Source: Lineus longissimus (Eukaryota > Nemertea > Pilidiophora > Heteronemertea > Lineidae). Taken from it: a stretch of DNA of 64,000 bases. This document shows, in pieces, positions 43,701 to 54,010 of this stretch (positions are counted from its first letter, which is position 1; every line of letters begins with the position of its first letter). Where the stretch lies: contig NC_088312.1 of assembly GCF_910592395.1 (NCBI RefSeq), positions 62,001-126,000 on the forward strand, given 5' to 3'. Below the pieces are notes generated by a model, which saw only the letters and a list, made by a program, of their open reading frames with translations, was not told the origin of the DNA and made no database searches. Both the position numbers and the translations under genes were made by a program.

Positions 43701-46064
43701 TACCTCAGAGTTAATCTGCTTGAGTGCCATAGTTTAGTACCCTCATGCATCCTATTGGCTAGTGTGTGTACATGTACTCTTGTGTCTGTATAGTGTATGT
43801 GTACTTTCTGGATGTCTTGTCTCAATGGAGCATTTCAGTTACTGGTTATATATTTGGCAGGGTGAGAAAAGTTGTTCAATCAATGGGGCCTGGACTGCTT
43901 GAAAAATATATGTTGAGCTCTTGGAAATCCTTTATCGCTTGCACTGCCTCGATGATGGCCCTTGATTATAAGGTGCCCGAACCTTATCGGTCCGAGTAGT
44001 ACGTTATTGGTGGTACTCACGCCGTGGTGTAAGTGTCTTGGGTTTTTTTGGTGTCACAGAATATGGGCATGCTTCCTATCATTGCAATTATGTCTTCTTC
44101 TTGTTTGGCTGTCTGTTGAAAGTGTCTCATATTCTATGGGTCTGAGCTAGGTACACCCTCATGCTCTCCTCATTTCTTACAGATTCTTGATATCCAGCTG
44201 TTATGCGTGGACAAGAACTTGGCTTTCAAATCTGCATTTCTTGTGAATGTTTTCAGTTGCATTTTCATTACTGCTTATCACTTACATTTAGGCCTACTTT
44301 GTTGATTGACAACAGCTTGTTTCTAAATCTTTTGCATCTTCTCAATTCAAACAACTCGGATGTTTTAAAAGTTAGGTACCATCCATGATACTAATACAAA
44401 TAGAATCATGATCGACATTTGTCATTGCTATTTCTGACTCTGCTGAATCTGCATTCATGCATGCTAGTACAGAGTAAACATAACACTTGTTGAAAGCTTT
44501 GCATGACCAAAAATGTTGACCCATTTGCTTCTTGTTACGATGACTGATGAGTCTGTTGTCTTTCAGGAGGTCATTCCTACCACCCCAGAACGTGTATTCA
44601 AAGTCGTGTTCGTCGGTGACTCGGGAGTTGGCAAGAGTAGTTTTATTTACAGATTCTGCAATGACGCATTTAAAGACAGCTTCAGTGCAACAATAGGTGA
44701 GTTCAGCTTCTACCAACAATTAAAGCTGCAGATTGTGGGAATGCTTGCTTTGGCAGTAAGAATACTCCAGTGCCCCACAGGAAGAAGAAATGTGGCACGG
44801 AGACCTTACAGTAGTGTTCGTGAGAGTTCAGACTAGAGACCAGAGCACTTTCCATGAATGTGTGCATGTGACGTTAAATTCCAAAAAATACACAACTTTG
44901 GCGTTACTACTGACAATCAATATTCCTGCTGATGTAGATTTCTAACCTGTCTCTTTCTTAGGTGTTGATTTCCAAGTCAAGAATGTGATAGTTGATAAAC
45001 ACCTGATAGCCTTACAGCTGTGGGACACGGCCGGCCAGGAACGCTTCAGGAGCATAACAAAGCAATACTTTAGAAAGGCAGATGGTGTGATTGTCATGTA
45101 TGATGTCACGTCCGAGTCTTCCTTCACGAATGTTAGAAACTGGATGGTTAGTGTTCAGGTAAGCATGTAGTTTGAAAACATTCTGTATCCAGGCCTAGAG
45201 ACCAGTCTTAGCAGCCATTACATAGACTTCAAATCAGCTTCATCAATAGGTCAACCAGGCCTCTTTCTTCTCTCTATCATGATTTCGGATACTTGGTCTT
45301 AGTCGAGGTTTGGGAGTTCTCATCAGATGTGCAAGTCATCAGGGACAAATCCAGTAAATGGCACATCAGGTGTGGAGATTCTGCGTCCTGTTCCTTTGGG
45401 GTGCCCCCCCCTGTATCCTCCTGGGACTTCTTATCGAAGACATGAGTGTTTGTTTTCCAGGAGGGTGTTGAAGATAACACTGTGGTGATGCTGCTGGGTA
45501 ATAAGACAGATCTAGCACAAAATGATGAGCATCGGGTTGTCAAGGAGAAGGACGGCACAAAGTTAGCAGACGTAAGTTCCTATGTTTTCCTATCTAACCA
45601 TTAGCGGGGGAGGCTTTCAAAGATAGCCATTGTCATGTTACAACCTTAAATCATAAAGTTTACGGCAGCTGTCAATTTGATTTTGTATCCTTTTCTTATC
45701 TTTTTGATGGCAACACTCTTGTCCATAAAAGATGTCAAATTCAAGTGCAATTTCAACCCATTTCAGATATACAACGCCATATTTTACGAGACGAGTGCAA
45801 AGACAGGCGACAACATTAAAGAATGCGTCGAGGCGATATCAAGGTAAGACTCTTGCCATCACTTTCTGATAATGAACAATCCAACAAACCAACAGTTGTA
45901 ACTGACTCACTAGGCAGCCCTCAATCCAAACTTTCACTTTACAATCATAATGATCTTGTCTATTTTTCAGGCTCTTAAGAGAGAAAGAAGACCAGGAATT
46001 AGAAGATGCTCTTAGGTTGGAGGAGCCACCTAAAGGGGTGAAAAAGAAAGGGTGTTGCTCATAG
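22759..46064 (+). CDS. EF-hand / coiled-coil / Rab-domain large GTPase (CRACR2A-RASEF-Rab44 family), complete
   Basis: Exons: 22759-23011, 26153-26327, 32063-32209, 33416-33506, 33732-33827, 34261-34332, 36660-36775, 37495-37515, 39104-39175, 39347-39398, 39666-39695, 40629-40849, 41245-41502, 41821-41925, 42416-42463, 42983-43103, 43489-43548, 44567-44696, 44962-45158, 45461-45571, 45767-45843 and 45971-46064. They sum to 2547 nt, open from ATG to TAG (848 residues). EF-hand loops lie at residues 34-45 ([12 protein letters not shown], Lys at position 5, probably weak) and 68-79 ([12 protein letters not shown], canonical). Exons 3-10 form a coiled coil with [20 protein letters not shown]. Exons 12-17 are acidic, Ser/Arg-rich linker. 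The Rab fold runs from about residue 655: [18 protein letters not shown] and ETSAK, all catalytic residues kept. The tail KKKGCCS suggests geranylgeranylation. Vertebrate relatives act in calcium-linked vesicle transport. The N-terminal part looks most like CRACR2A; orthology is unresolved. Confidence 0.96.
24255..24990. repeat. Compound ~46-bp minisatellite in intron 1 of the Rab-type gene
   Basis: About 15 units on a GATGTAGGTTGGGGTAGTTG core. Two alternating endings are used: CACGTTGGGTCTCAGCGGGA and CATGTTGGGTATTACCATCA. Together they give a higher-order pattern of roughly 46- to 50-bp steps. Confidence 0.9.
27930..31599. repeat. 49-bp minisatellite, about 75 copies (3.7 kb)
   Basis: The unit runs CTCTTCAGCTCAATCACCCC, then CAGCCTCTTCATCTGTATCC, then CCTCTCCAG. 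Copies differ by a few recurring substitutions (aatc/actc, cccc/ccac, cccc/tccc) and one 48-bp unit near 30845. Because 49 is not a multiple of three and no frame has a stop, all forward frames are open for kilobases (apparent ORFs of 1242 and 647 residues). These read Ser/Pro/Leu repeats and lie wholly in intron 2 of the Rab-type gene, so they are not taken as coding. Confidence 0.98.
32779..33361. repeat. 45-bp minisatellite, 13 copies
   Basis: Unit TATCCCCCTGGTTGACCATG, TCAGTGACAGGGCC, TTTTTCCACTG, in intron 3 of the Rab-type gene. As 45 is divisible by three, both strands carry long repetitive ORFs ([15 protein letters not shown] on plus); these are by-products. Copies are nearly identical except for two with tt in place of gg. 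Confidence 0.97.
33910..34007 (+). repeat. Dispersed ~100-bp AT-rich repeat, copy in intron 5 of the Rab-type gene
   Basis: Begins AAATTTTCAAAGTC, continues AAAAAAGTTTTGGGACTGAT and GGTTCATTTTGAGC, and ends TTGTACTTAGAAATT. The two ends are short imperfect inverted repeats. Related copies lie at 37091-37413 (reverse), 49760-49987 and 52743-52853. Confidence 0.85.
35145..35677. repeat. 23-bp minisatellite, about 23 copies
   Basis: Unit GCCGATCCTCATCAGCATTG TGG in intron 6 of the Rab-type gene, nearly homogeneous. All three forward frames are open through it ([17 protein letters not shown]), which explains three overlapping ORFs; not coding. Confidence 0.97.
37091..37413 (-). repeat. Dispersed AT-rich repeat, about three tandem copies in reverse orientation
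   Basis: Two full units and one partial unit of the same ~100-bp family as 33910-34007, on the opposite strand, each preceded by TTTTGAACTGACTGACT-like sequence. Lies in intron 7 of the Rab-type gene, just before the 21-nt microexon. Confidence 0.85.
37495..37515 (+). other. 21-nt microexon of the Rab-type gene
   Basis: Flanked by CATTTAG and GTACGC. It inserts seven residues (LLLERQ plus a split Arg) into the predicted coiled coil and exactly preserves the phase between the exons at 36660-36775 and 39104-39175. Skipping it would also keep the frame, so it may be alternative. Confidence 0.6.
38225..38466. repeat. 23-bp minisatellite, about 10 copies
   Basis: Unit AGCCGTCATGTAGCACATAT ATG, essentially identical copies, in intron 8 of the Rab-type gene. 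It contains the palindrome CATATATG. Confidence 0.97.
39666..39695 (+). other. 30-nt microexon of the Rab-type gene
   Basis: Encodes [10 protein letters not shown] between CTATTAG and GTACTC. Phase 0 on both sides, so it is skippable in frame. Confidence 0.55.
40957..41053. repeat. 32-bp repeat, three copies
   Basis: CAATGGGAATGTATCATGTT CATTACACTTGT repeated in intron 12 of the Rab-type gene. Confidence 0.93.
42127..42308. repeat. 41-bp repeat, about four copies
   Basis: Unit TTAATGTGAGGGTGTCCATT AGATCTGTTGATAGATGGATG in intron 14 of the Rab-type gene. Confidence 0.93.
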
Positions 46065-46085
46065 TCAGAGTAGACAGAAATGTGC

Positions 46086-46111
46086 AATAAACATTCCATG
46101 TTGTAAATAAA
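46086..46111 (+). other. Polyadenylation signals of the Rab-type gene
   Basis: AATAAA at 46086-46091 and again at 46106-46111, 22 and 42 bases after the TAG stop. This implies a very short 3' UTR unless later signals are used. Confidence 0.6.
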
Positions 46112-47016
46112 GTGTTTCATTACAAAATACTACTCACTGCTGTTTTAGAAATCCGCCCAAAACTGAAAATGCAGTCATCATGATTTTTTAAAGTGGCATC
46201 GATACTGGACCATAAATCCGACTTCCATTATATATGAGTGAATAGGTGTTTGTTGTTTTTAGCATATTGATGTCCTGTTGGCTACGTACATGTTAGCATT
46301 TTGTAATGAAACTCCTATGTATGTATCTGGAAGAGAGTTACTGTGACACCTAGGAGAAGTCAGTAGAACTTATTTGGCAGCTGGTAACAGCATGGTTAGT
46401 CTCGTCCATTTGCTCAATTGATGTTACACTATGTATACACACCCATTTCATTTGTATCTGTCGGTTCAGTCATGAAGAACTTGTGTGTTTTATATCAGTT
46501 GCTAATACATCTTAAAAAGATTCTCCCACTGCCAAAGTTATGTTGGCTCCTGATAGATGTCTTAATCATGATACTCGTCAACCAGCAGCACTTCAACAGT
46601 CCTAGTTGGTCTATACTTTACCTCTGCTCATTTTCACATCTTCTTCAATCTCAACCTCTTTGTAATAAAAAGTAACGTCTTTAATTCAGGGAGATTCCTA
46701 GTGTTTAGAGCACCTGACTCATGTTACAAGCTCAACTCGGTTGTTCTTTGCGTAAGACACTTTAACCAAGCGAGTTGGTCTAATTAAACAGATGTGGAAA
46801 TAGTAGGCCGACATTACAATGCATTTCATGTCTGAAATGAAATGTCATTTGACTGTAAAGTGCTTAGCCTGTAAGAGTTGATTCAAAAAGATAAAAAGGT
46901 TGATGTTCATCAAGGATTGACAGTTTGGGTTTTTTAATTGGGAAAGGGGTCAGCATTCCAACACCTGTTAATCATATCCAGATAACAAGTAATACAGCTT
47001 AATCAGTGGGTGGTTG

Positions 47017-47172
47017 GTAGTAAGTTACGCCACTTAGTTACTAGTCAAAGCTTTGCAACGGAGGAAACAGTTCATGCTTAACCTGATTTCATATGTAGTA
47101 AGTTACGCCACTTAGTTACTAGTCAAAGCTTTGCAACGGAGGAAGCAGTTCATGCTTACCTTGATTTCATAG
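47017..47172. repeat. 78-bp tandem duplication
   Basis: Two adjacent copies starting GTAGTAAGTTACGCCACTTA, with few differences (aaac/aagc, aacc/acct). Confidence 0.93.
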
Positions 47173-47420
47173 GATGACAAATCCTGCTCAGTTATTTGGA
47201 AAATGCATTGCTTTATCTGTTGCTGTGACAACCACTTCTTCAATGTTTTGAAAGATTCTTGCCAAAAATTCACATACTACTAGAGATAAAGCAATTTTAT
47301 TCCCATTTTTCAAAGACTCTATACTTTCTCCTATGGTGTTATTTCAAAATCGGATGAGCCTGAATGTTTTATTCTTTGCCAAGTTGTTATGTATTGGAGC
47401 TTGTTTGTTATGTTAATGGC

Positions 47421-47532
47421 TGATATGAATAAAGACTAGCAAATGCTTTTACTCCGGTTTTGTACAGGAAGGCCTAGTGTAAATGTACATGGAGATTTAG
47501 AAAAAAGCATTTGCTAGACTTTATTCATATCA
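47421..47532. repeat. 30-bp inverted repeat (foldback)
   Basis: Arms 47421-47450 and 47503-47532, starting TGATATGAATAAAG, match in 29 of 30 positions around a 52-base loop. Could be a small foldback element; no clear flanking duplication seen. Confidence 0.85.
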
Positions 47533-47785
47533 CCCATTATGTGTAAATATGTGTAAATATATGTGGAGTTGGGTGTGTTAGATGTTAGATTATGGAAGGA
47601 GGCCAATCATTATCTCGTTATGATGTGACACTCACTTTTAGCCTGTTGGAGCTCAGGCAGATTTGTGTGTGTACTGGGCTTGGGTAAGGTCAGGGCAAAA
47701 GTAGTAAATAGTCCTATGATATTTCCAAGTGGGATGAATATACATTCCACGAATACTACGTTTCAATGGCTGGACTTTTGAACTC

Positions 47786-47912
47786 GAGCAATGGTGGTCA
47801 CCACTAGAATCCCTACATGTACATGCTCCAGCAATGGTGGTCACCACTAGAATCCCTACATGTACATGCTCCAGCAATGGTGGTCACCACTAGAATCCCT
47901 ACATGTATATGC
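47786..47912. repeat. 43-bp repeat, three copies
   Basis: Unit CAGCAATGGTGGTCACCACT AGAATCCCTACATGTACATGCTC. It contains the near-palindromes GGTGGTCACCAC and ACATGT. Confidence 0.93.
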
Positions 47913-49353
47913 TTGGCATCTCTTTGTCAAAGATTTAAATCTTTCAAACTGGGTGGAGATAAATCAGGATCTTCCCGATAATAATTGTTGTGTCATACTG
48001 AAGTATTTGAATAATCAAATTTGCTGTTATTTCCTGAGGACGTTAAATGACATTTTTGATGGTTTCCATGTTTATTTTTTTCTTCTTTGATCTGTGATAG
48101 AGACAATGGCATTACCGCCAGTGCCTTAATGTAATGCATGCGAGTATCAACTATATTTGAATATGAAGGCTTGTGTCGAGACGAGGTTTTACTTGAGCCC
48201 AAGTCCCGTCCAAAATTGAACATTTATCAGCTTTAGTCGGGTTTGCTGGTCATTTTGTGTGAATTATTTACTCTAATGTAATCGCTTGAATGGCTGCAGA
48301 TGTTCAACATTACATTCCTCTGCTTTTGTGCTTTACAAAACTAGGTAAAGATATTGTCCATTTCAATATGATTCCAATAATCTTACAGTTGTACGAGTAA
48401 AAGAATAGACAAGGCGTTATTTTCAAGCAGCTGTGTGAAACGGGTTTCCCTTTTATTAATTCACAAACAAAATAGAAAAAAATTAGTTTTCACGATTTAT
48501 AGTTTTGTGGAAAACAACTGAAATTTTCTTTGGTTTTTGCGAATCTAGGTTATTCACGAAATCCAGGAAGGTATTATATCCACGCTTTATGGTATCTGAT
48601 ATGGACTTAATTCTTGAAGATACATGTAGCTGGCTCAGTCTACTCATGTCTTAGAACATCGTAGATTCACCAGGAGGAGGCTTTTTTTGACTTATTAACG
48701 GTTTCTCTAACTTTTGCCAGATTTATCTGACAAAGGTCCATGTTCCTCTAGTCTTCCGCAATATCTGGTGCAGTATTAAAATGCCTGAAGTGCCATGGTG
48801 GTTATTGATAGTTGAGCGTACTTACTTGACTTTATTGTTGGCTAATTAGGCCTGTTACTGTAACCTGGAGAAATGACAATGAAATCACTTGTTGGTTATT
48901 TTACAGATGTTAATTGTTTGGTTGTGGTTATAAGGTAAAACCATTGGTGGAAACAAATAAAAGTAGATATTAAATATTTTTTGAAATGATGAGTTTTTCG
49001 TTGTTTATTTGAATCTTGGAAGGAACATTCTAGACTTTGATCAGGCTTAATTAGCCTTCCCAAGAGCCAGTTTGAAATGGAACATGTAAGGTCAGGGGTC
49101 TATAGTTTTTCCTTAGAAAGCATTCTACATTCTATTGGCTTTAATACTACAATAAATAGCAATGAGAGACAGCTATGAAAAACACGCAATTCACTTGATC
49201 TAACATTATATAAACTACATGAATATAAAACTAAACAACTGACGAATAGTTATATCTGAACAATTGCCCCAAGCTGGTTCTGCTGGTACCCCAGTGTATC
49301 GAGCCGCTATTGATTTGCCCGATTCCATTAATAATCCGCACTAAGTGATGGTC

Positions 49354-52300
49354 TCATAGTTGGACTTTCTGCACAGACTTGATTCCCCTGATAATATCTG
49401 CAGCCTTCTCTGCTATCATAATTGTTGCAGCCTGGGTGTTGCCAGATACCATAATTGGCATCACCGACACGTCAATCACACGGAGGTTTTTGACTCCCTT
49501 TACCCTGCATTGAGAAGAAGTGAAATACATCAGTATGACATTGAGATCCTGAGCGATTCAAGGTACGCTTCATACATACATGTATGGCAGTTGATTCTTA
49601 TTGTACTTGATATGGCTCTGGACATGCAGGCAGTAAAGGGTGGCGTCCAAAGAGAAGTGCTTCTTGGTACCCTTACGAAAATTAATCCAAATTCACCATG
49701 GTGAAATGATGATTTACCATGGTGATTTCATATTTACAATATGAATTCACCTTTCCTTTAGTCAAACAATTTTTTGGACTGACATTGTTTCTTGATTTTG
49801 TGTAGGAAAAAAACAATTGAAAAGAATATTTGGACTGAATTTTTTTCACCTTTCAGTGTTGAATTTTTTCATAAAAGTTAAAAATTCTGAAAAAATTTTC
49901 AAAGTCAAGATTTTTGGGACTGATGATGTTTCTTCAATTTGAGCAGGAAAAAAACAATTGAAAAAAATATTTGGACTTAGAAATTTTTCTGGGTTAGGGT
50001 AAGGGTTAGCAGTCCCTACCTGAGCTCCGGATCGACTACTGCCAATGGGTCGGTTGCTGCCCCCATCTTAGCAGAACCAGAAGCATGGTACATGGTCATA
50101 GTCATCCTTGGTATGACACACTTCCAGTACGCATCAGTCCCAGCCTCTAGGTTCTCACAGCCTGGGAACTTCTTCTCAAGGTCTCGGAGGCGAGCACCTA
50201 TCTTCTTCAGGGGTGATGTCTTTGCTAGTTTCTCCATGAAATGACATGCTGTTGGAACAGAAATGAACAACGAACTAGACTTTGAACCAGTAAGAGAGAA
50301 AGAAACCCCATGGCCAAAGCTTGATTCGTCATTGCATCGAGGGTTACTGGGTTGACAAGTATCAACTGATATAATGGTCATTGAGGTGCTGAAGACTGTG
50401 TTGTCGAATTATTCATACTCCTTCTCTGGACCCACCTTCTACTAGTCTGTTGATGTCGTCGTCTGTATTATATTTTGGGTCTATCACTGGGTGGATCATG
50501 GGGTCCTTGCTCTTCAGTCGAATAGTGCCTGTGGCTGTAGGGCGGGTCACGTAAATCATGGCGGTGTACCCATGGTGACCACGGCGATGATTGTAGTACT
50601 CATTCCACAACTGGAAAAGAGGGTTTGCATGTTTTCAAGTTGGGATTGGACACGCTTGACATGCTAGGATGTGTTTACAGTATTGATGCTCCCTAATTCC
50701 CAAGTGGTATTTCAAATGAAACCCCTCGGTATCTGAGCCTGCGAAGCCTGGGAGTAGGCCTACCATGTTCAGGCCTCGAATGAGTCACCCTTTGAGATGT
50801 GGATTGGATCCATATCACATTGGCGATCAAATTCCCCTTGGCGTACAAACCTGAAATAAATGATTCCTACTACACACGTACCTTATCCCCGAGTCCCAAG
50901 TAGTACTTCATATGATTTCCGGCTGCATCTGATCCTGCTAGGTTGGGGATAATCTCGATCTGGATGTCCGGCCAGGTCTTAGATGCATTCTGGTACTTAG
51001 TACGAAACCAAATCATATTGCCAACCTGGAAGCCTTTGGCGTACAGACCTGAAGTAAGATGAAGAAAGTCACTCCAACCATGTCCAATGAAATGGCAAGG
51101 TCGCCCATTTCTCCAGAAGCCAAATGATTCATTCTCTCATTGACTGCTGCACGTTGAGCCTACCTGCGATTTGGTAATTTACAATAATCCAGTCAGCTTG
51201 TCAGCAAAGCTTTCCCTGTGCGGAGTCAATATAGACCTACCTCCTTTGAAGAGTTCCCACTTGGCCCTCTCCAGAATATCAGTGTAGTCGTCCTCAATGT
51301 GTGAGATGGGTTCAGTGATCAGCGTCTCAGGTCCCCAGGTCGTCAAGTGGTCGTTCAGATTCTCTCCAACTCCTGGTACCTCAGATACCACAGGCACCTG
51401 CGAGTAAGTGAAACAGTTTGCTATGAGAATTACATGAGGTCTATTTGTCTGAGTGACCAAGGCTGGCCTTGTGCTGTGGGATTCCCACCCAGGCAGTGAT
51501 GCCATAAACGCATTCTCCCACACGTGTTCCTCATGGATCAATTGCACTAAGGTCGGACGTTATGTATCACTGTCCTTCTTGAAGTTATGTGTCAAGAGAT
51601 AACTTCGCAATATCTGTGTAAGTGAACGTGTATGAGGCATCCACATGTTCTTCTTACCCCGACGTCCTGTAGGTGTTTCTTTGGTCCTATCCCGGACAGC
51701 AAAAGGAGATGAGGACTCCCAATAGCTCCAGCTGCTAGAATTATCTCTTTCTGAGCCATTACTTCCACCTTGGTACCATTTCGGACGAACTGGACACCGG
51801 TAGCAGTCTTACCATCAAAGAGAACCTGGAAATAGAAGTTTTGGCCTTCAATTAGATTCTGGCTTGAATTTATCTTCATGTACATGTCTCGATATGAGTG
51901 CCTGTTTTCTAATTGACTCAAATCATGACAGTTAGAATAGTAACTCAGCAAGTTATCACAGTCAACTCATACCTTTGTGACTTGTGCATTGACAATAACA
52001 TGGAGGTTTGGCCTGTCCATGACTGGCCAAAGGTACATCCTGGAGGTGCTGGCCCTGATCCCGCCCGCGATGTTGGTCTGCGGGTAATGGATGCCCAGCT
52101 GCTCTTCGCCATTGTAATCTTCAGACTTTCCCATGCCTAGTTCCTCTCGTGCATCCATTACTACATCAGCAAGCTTAGAGAATTTGGTGACTTTGGTTTT
52201 GAAGGGACCGGAGGTACCACGATAAGCTGAAATGACAAGAATGTCAAGTGCCAATGTCCTAATATTCCCAAGAGGAAACGACGTATAATTCTGCCGATAC

Positions 52301-53485
52301 AAAAATTTCGGACCCAATCAATGTGCACTTCTAGAACTGAAGTTTACTTTGCAAGGCAATTCAAGAAAAAGGTACAGCTCATACTTGGTAGTGTTGAGAT
52401 TGTGAAGGAATCACCCCTCATCAAACTTACGTGATTTTGATAACTTGTCATCGACCATGTTCTCCGCTTTCTTGAAGTAAGGCAGCACCTCCTCATAGTT
52501 CCAACCCTTGACTCCGTTCTTCTCCCAATCATCAAAGTCTGCTCTGTTTCCCCTCACGTATAGCATACCATTGATGGCGGTTGATCCACCCAGTGCCTTG
52601 CCTCGAGGCCATGGACATTCCTAAATCATACAAAGATTGATAACCTCAAGTACAAATCATCTGCAAATAATTTATTCTATTCTTTCATTCTACTTTAGTA
52701 TAAGCTCTTTGATGACAGGGTACTAACTAGTACAGATACAATATTTTGAAAAATGTTCAAAGTCAAAAAAGTTTTGGGACTGATGATTTCGGTTCATTTT
52801 GAGCAGAAAACAAAAAACCAGTGAAAAATATGTTTGGACTTAGAAATTTTTTTTACTAGTACCTACCCCATTCGGCATGCCCAAGCAAGCCCTCGTCTGC
52901 TTAGTTGTTTTATACTGCCAATCATGTTCGGTGTGGAGCTGAAGCATACCATCAAAGGGTACCTCTAGACTCTTATGTGTGCCATCGTTACCAGCCTCGA
53001 GAAGAAGAACCTTGTTATTGGAGTCCTCTGTTAGGCGCCTTGCCAGGACACAACCTGCTCCACCACCACCCACTGAAAGACAAGGTGGAGTAGGACGATT
53101 GTTGAAACAATCTTTTACACCTGCTCTAGAGCCTGGCCTTGAAAGAACCTTGGGGATCGCAGCGCATTTGGGAGGCTAATTGCAGAAGCAATTCTCAACA
53201 CCTTCTCAACGGCCTGGCCGTGAATGTTATTTAAAAAGCAGCGTAGCGTGTCCGGGATGCGGACCTTCGTAACAATTGCAATGAAAACAATCAAAGTTTG
53301 TGCCTACCACCAGAGCATGAAGGATGACCAGCCTGTCTTTGGTGACAGTGTTACCTACCTATGATGTAATCATATTCCTTCTCTGGTTGTTCTCTCAGAG
53401 GGAGGCTGATGGGCCTGGTCCACCAGTAAGCTATGCCTGCCACCAGGGCATGAACGATGGCCAACAAAAACAGCTTCCTCAGCAT
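49354..53485 (-). CDS. GMC-family FAD oxidoreductase A (glucose/choline dehydrogenase-like), complete
   Basis: FAD-dependent alcohol or sugar dehydrogenase of the glucose-methanol-choline family; substrate unknown. Exons in transcript order: 53485-53359, 53072-52867, 52620-52431, 52226-51973, 51825-51658, 51397-51241, 51048-50882, 50610-50436, 50248-50020 and 49504-49354. They sum to 1824 nt, one open frame from ATG to TGA (607 residues). Residues 1-22 ([20 protein letters not shown]) form an N-terminal membrane anchor or signal, followed by [13 protein letters not shown] (FAD dinucleotide fold). Signature 1 is [18 protein letters not shown]; signature 2 is [15 protein letters not shown]. The C-terminal active site has the catalytic His in [11 protein letters not shown] and Asn in [12 protein letters not shown]. 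Neighbour of a divergent paralog at 59681. Orthology within the animal GMC expansion cannot be fixed by eye. Confidence 0.96.
49760..49987 (+). repeat. Dispersed AT-rich repeat, two copies in last intron of GMC gene A
   Basis: A degenerate copy (about 49760-49855) and a clearer one (about 49877-49987) of the family at 33910. The clearer copy carries TTTTTGGGACTGATGATG, TCAATTTGAGCAGG and TTTGGACTTAGAAATTTTT. It ends about 35 bp from the exon at 50248-50020. Confidence 0.8.
52743..52853 (+). repeat. Dispersed AT-rich repeat, copy in intron 2 of GMC gene A
   Basis: Contains AAAGTTTTGGGACTGATGAT, GGTTCATTTTGAGCAG and TTGGACTTAGAAATTTTTT. It lies only about 14 bp from the exon at 53072-52867. 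Confidence 0.85.
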
Positions 53486-53885
53486 GGCTGTTCTTCAACT
53501 GACCAAGGAAAGTATATCGCATGAGAGTTATGGGTCAGAACAAGTATGGATTAAAGAAATATCTATACTTGGTCCGACTGAAAATGGATTACGTAGAAAA
53601 CTGCAGACCAAACCTCTGTCATGTCGGGTCATATGTGTGCGTAATGACAATGTCGAGCCGAGATAGATTTATTTCACTGTGGTCAAAGGTACATCTGTTA
53701 TCTAAGAGGAAGAAATGACTCTATTGACTAAGTTCTTTGTTATGTAGGGGCTTAGACTAGAGTGGCCTAGATTATTGATGGTGAACATTTTCCTGTCCTA
53801 GTGGACTTGACCACCCTTCCTAATAAATACGAAGTTTGTCAATGGACTCTTTGTGGTGACCCCTCGAGGTTGTGAGAGACAGCGG

Positions 53886-54010
53886 AGACCGTCCTAAGGT
53901 TGTGACAGTCCCAACGGAGAACAACTGTAATTGGAGTCCTGATTGTGACCAGACCGTCCCCAGGTTGTGACATTCCTAACAGAGAATAACTGTAGTTGCG
54001 GTCTATACAA
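53886..54010. repeat. 65-bp imperfect tandem duplication
   Basis: Copies begin AGACCGTCCTAAGGTTGTGA (53886) and AGACCGTCCCCAGGTTGTGA (53951), with scattered substitutions. Confidence 0.85.

Larger units (their letters stand above)
46112..49353. other. Spacer between Rab-type gene and GMC oxidoreductase A (tail to tail)
   Basis: No coding exon recognised. It contains a 78-bp tandem duplication (47017-47172), a 30-bp foldback (47421-47532) and a 43-bp triplication (47786-47912). The rest is AT-rich without visible features. Confidence 0.5.
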
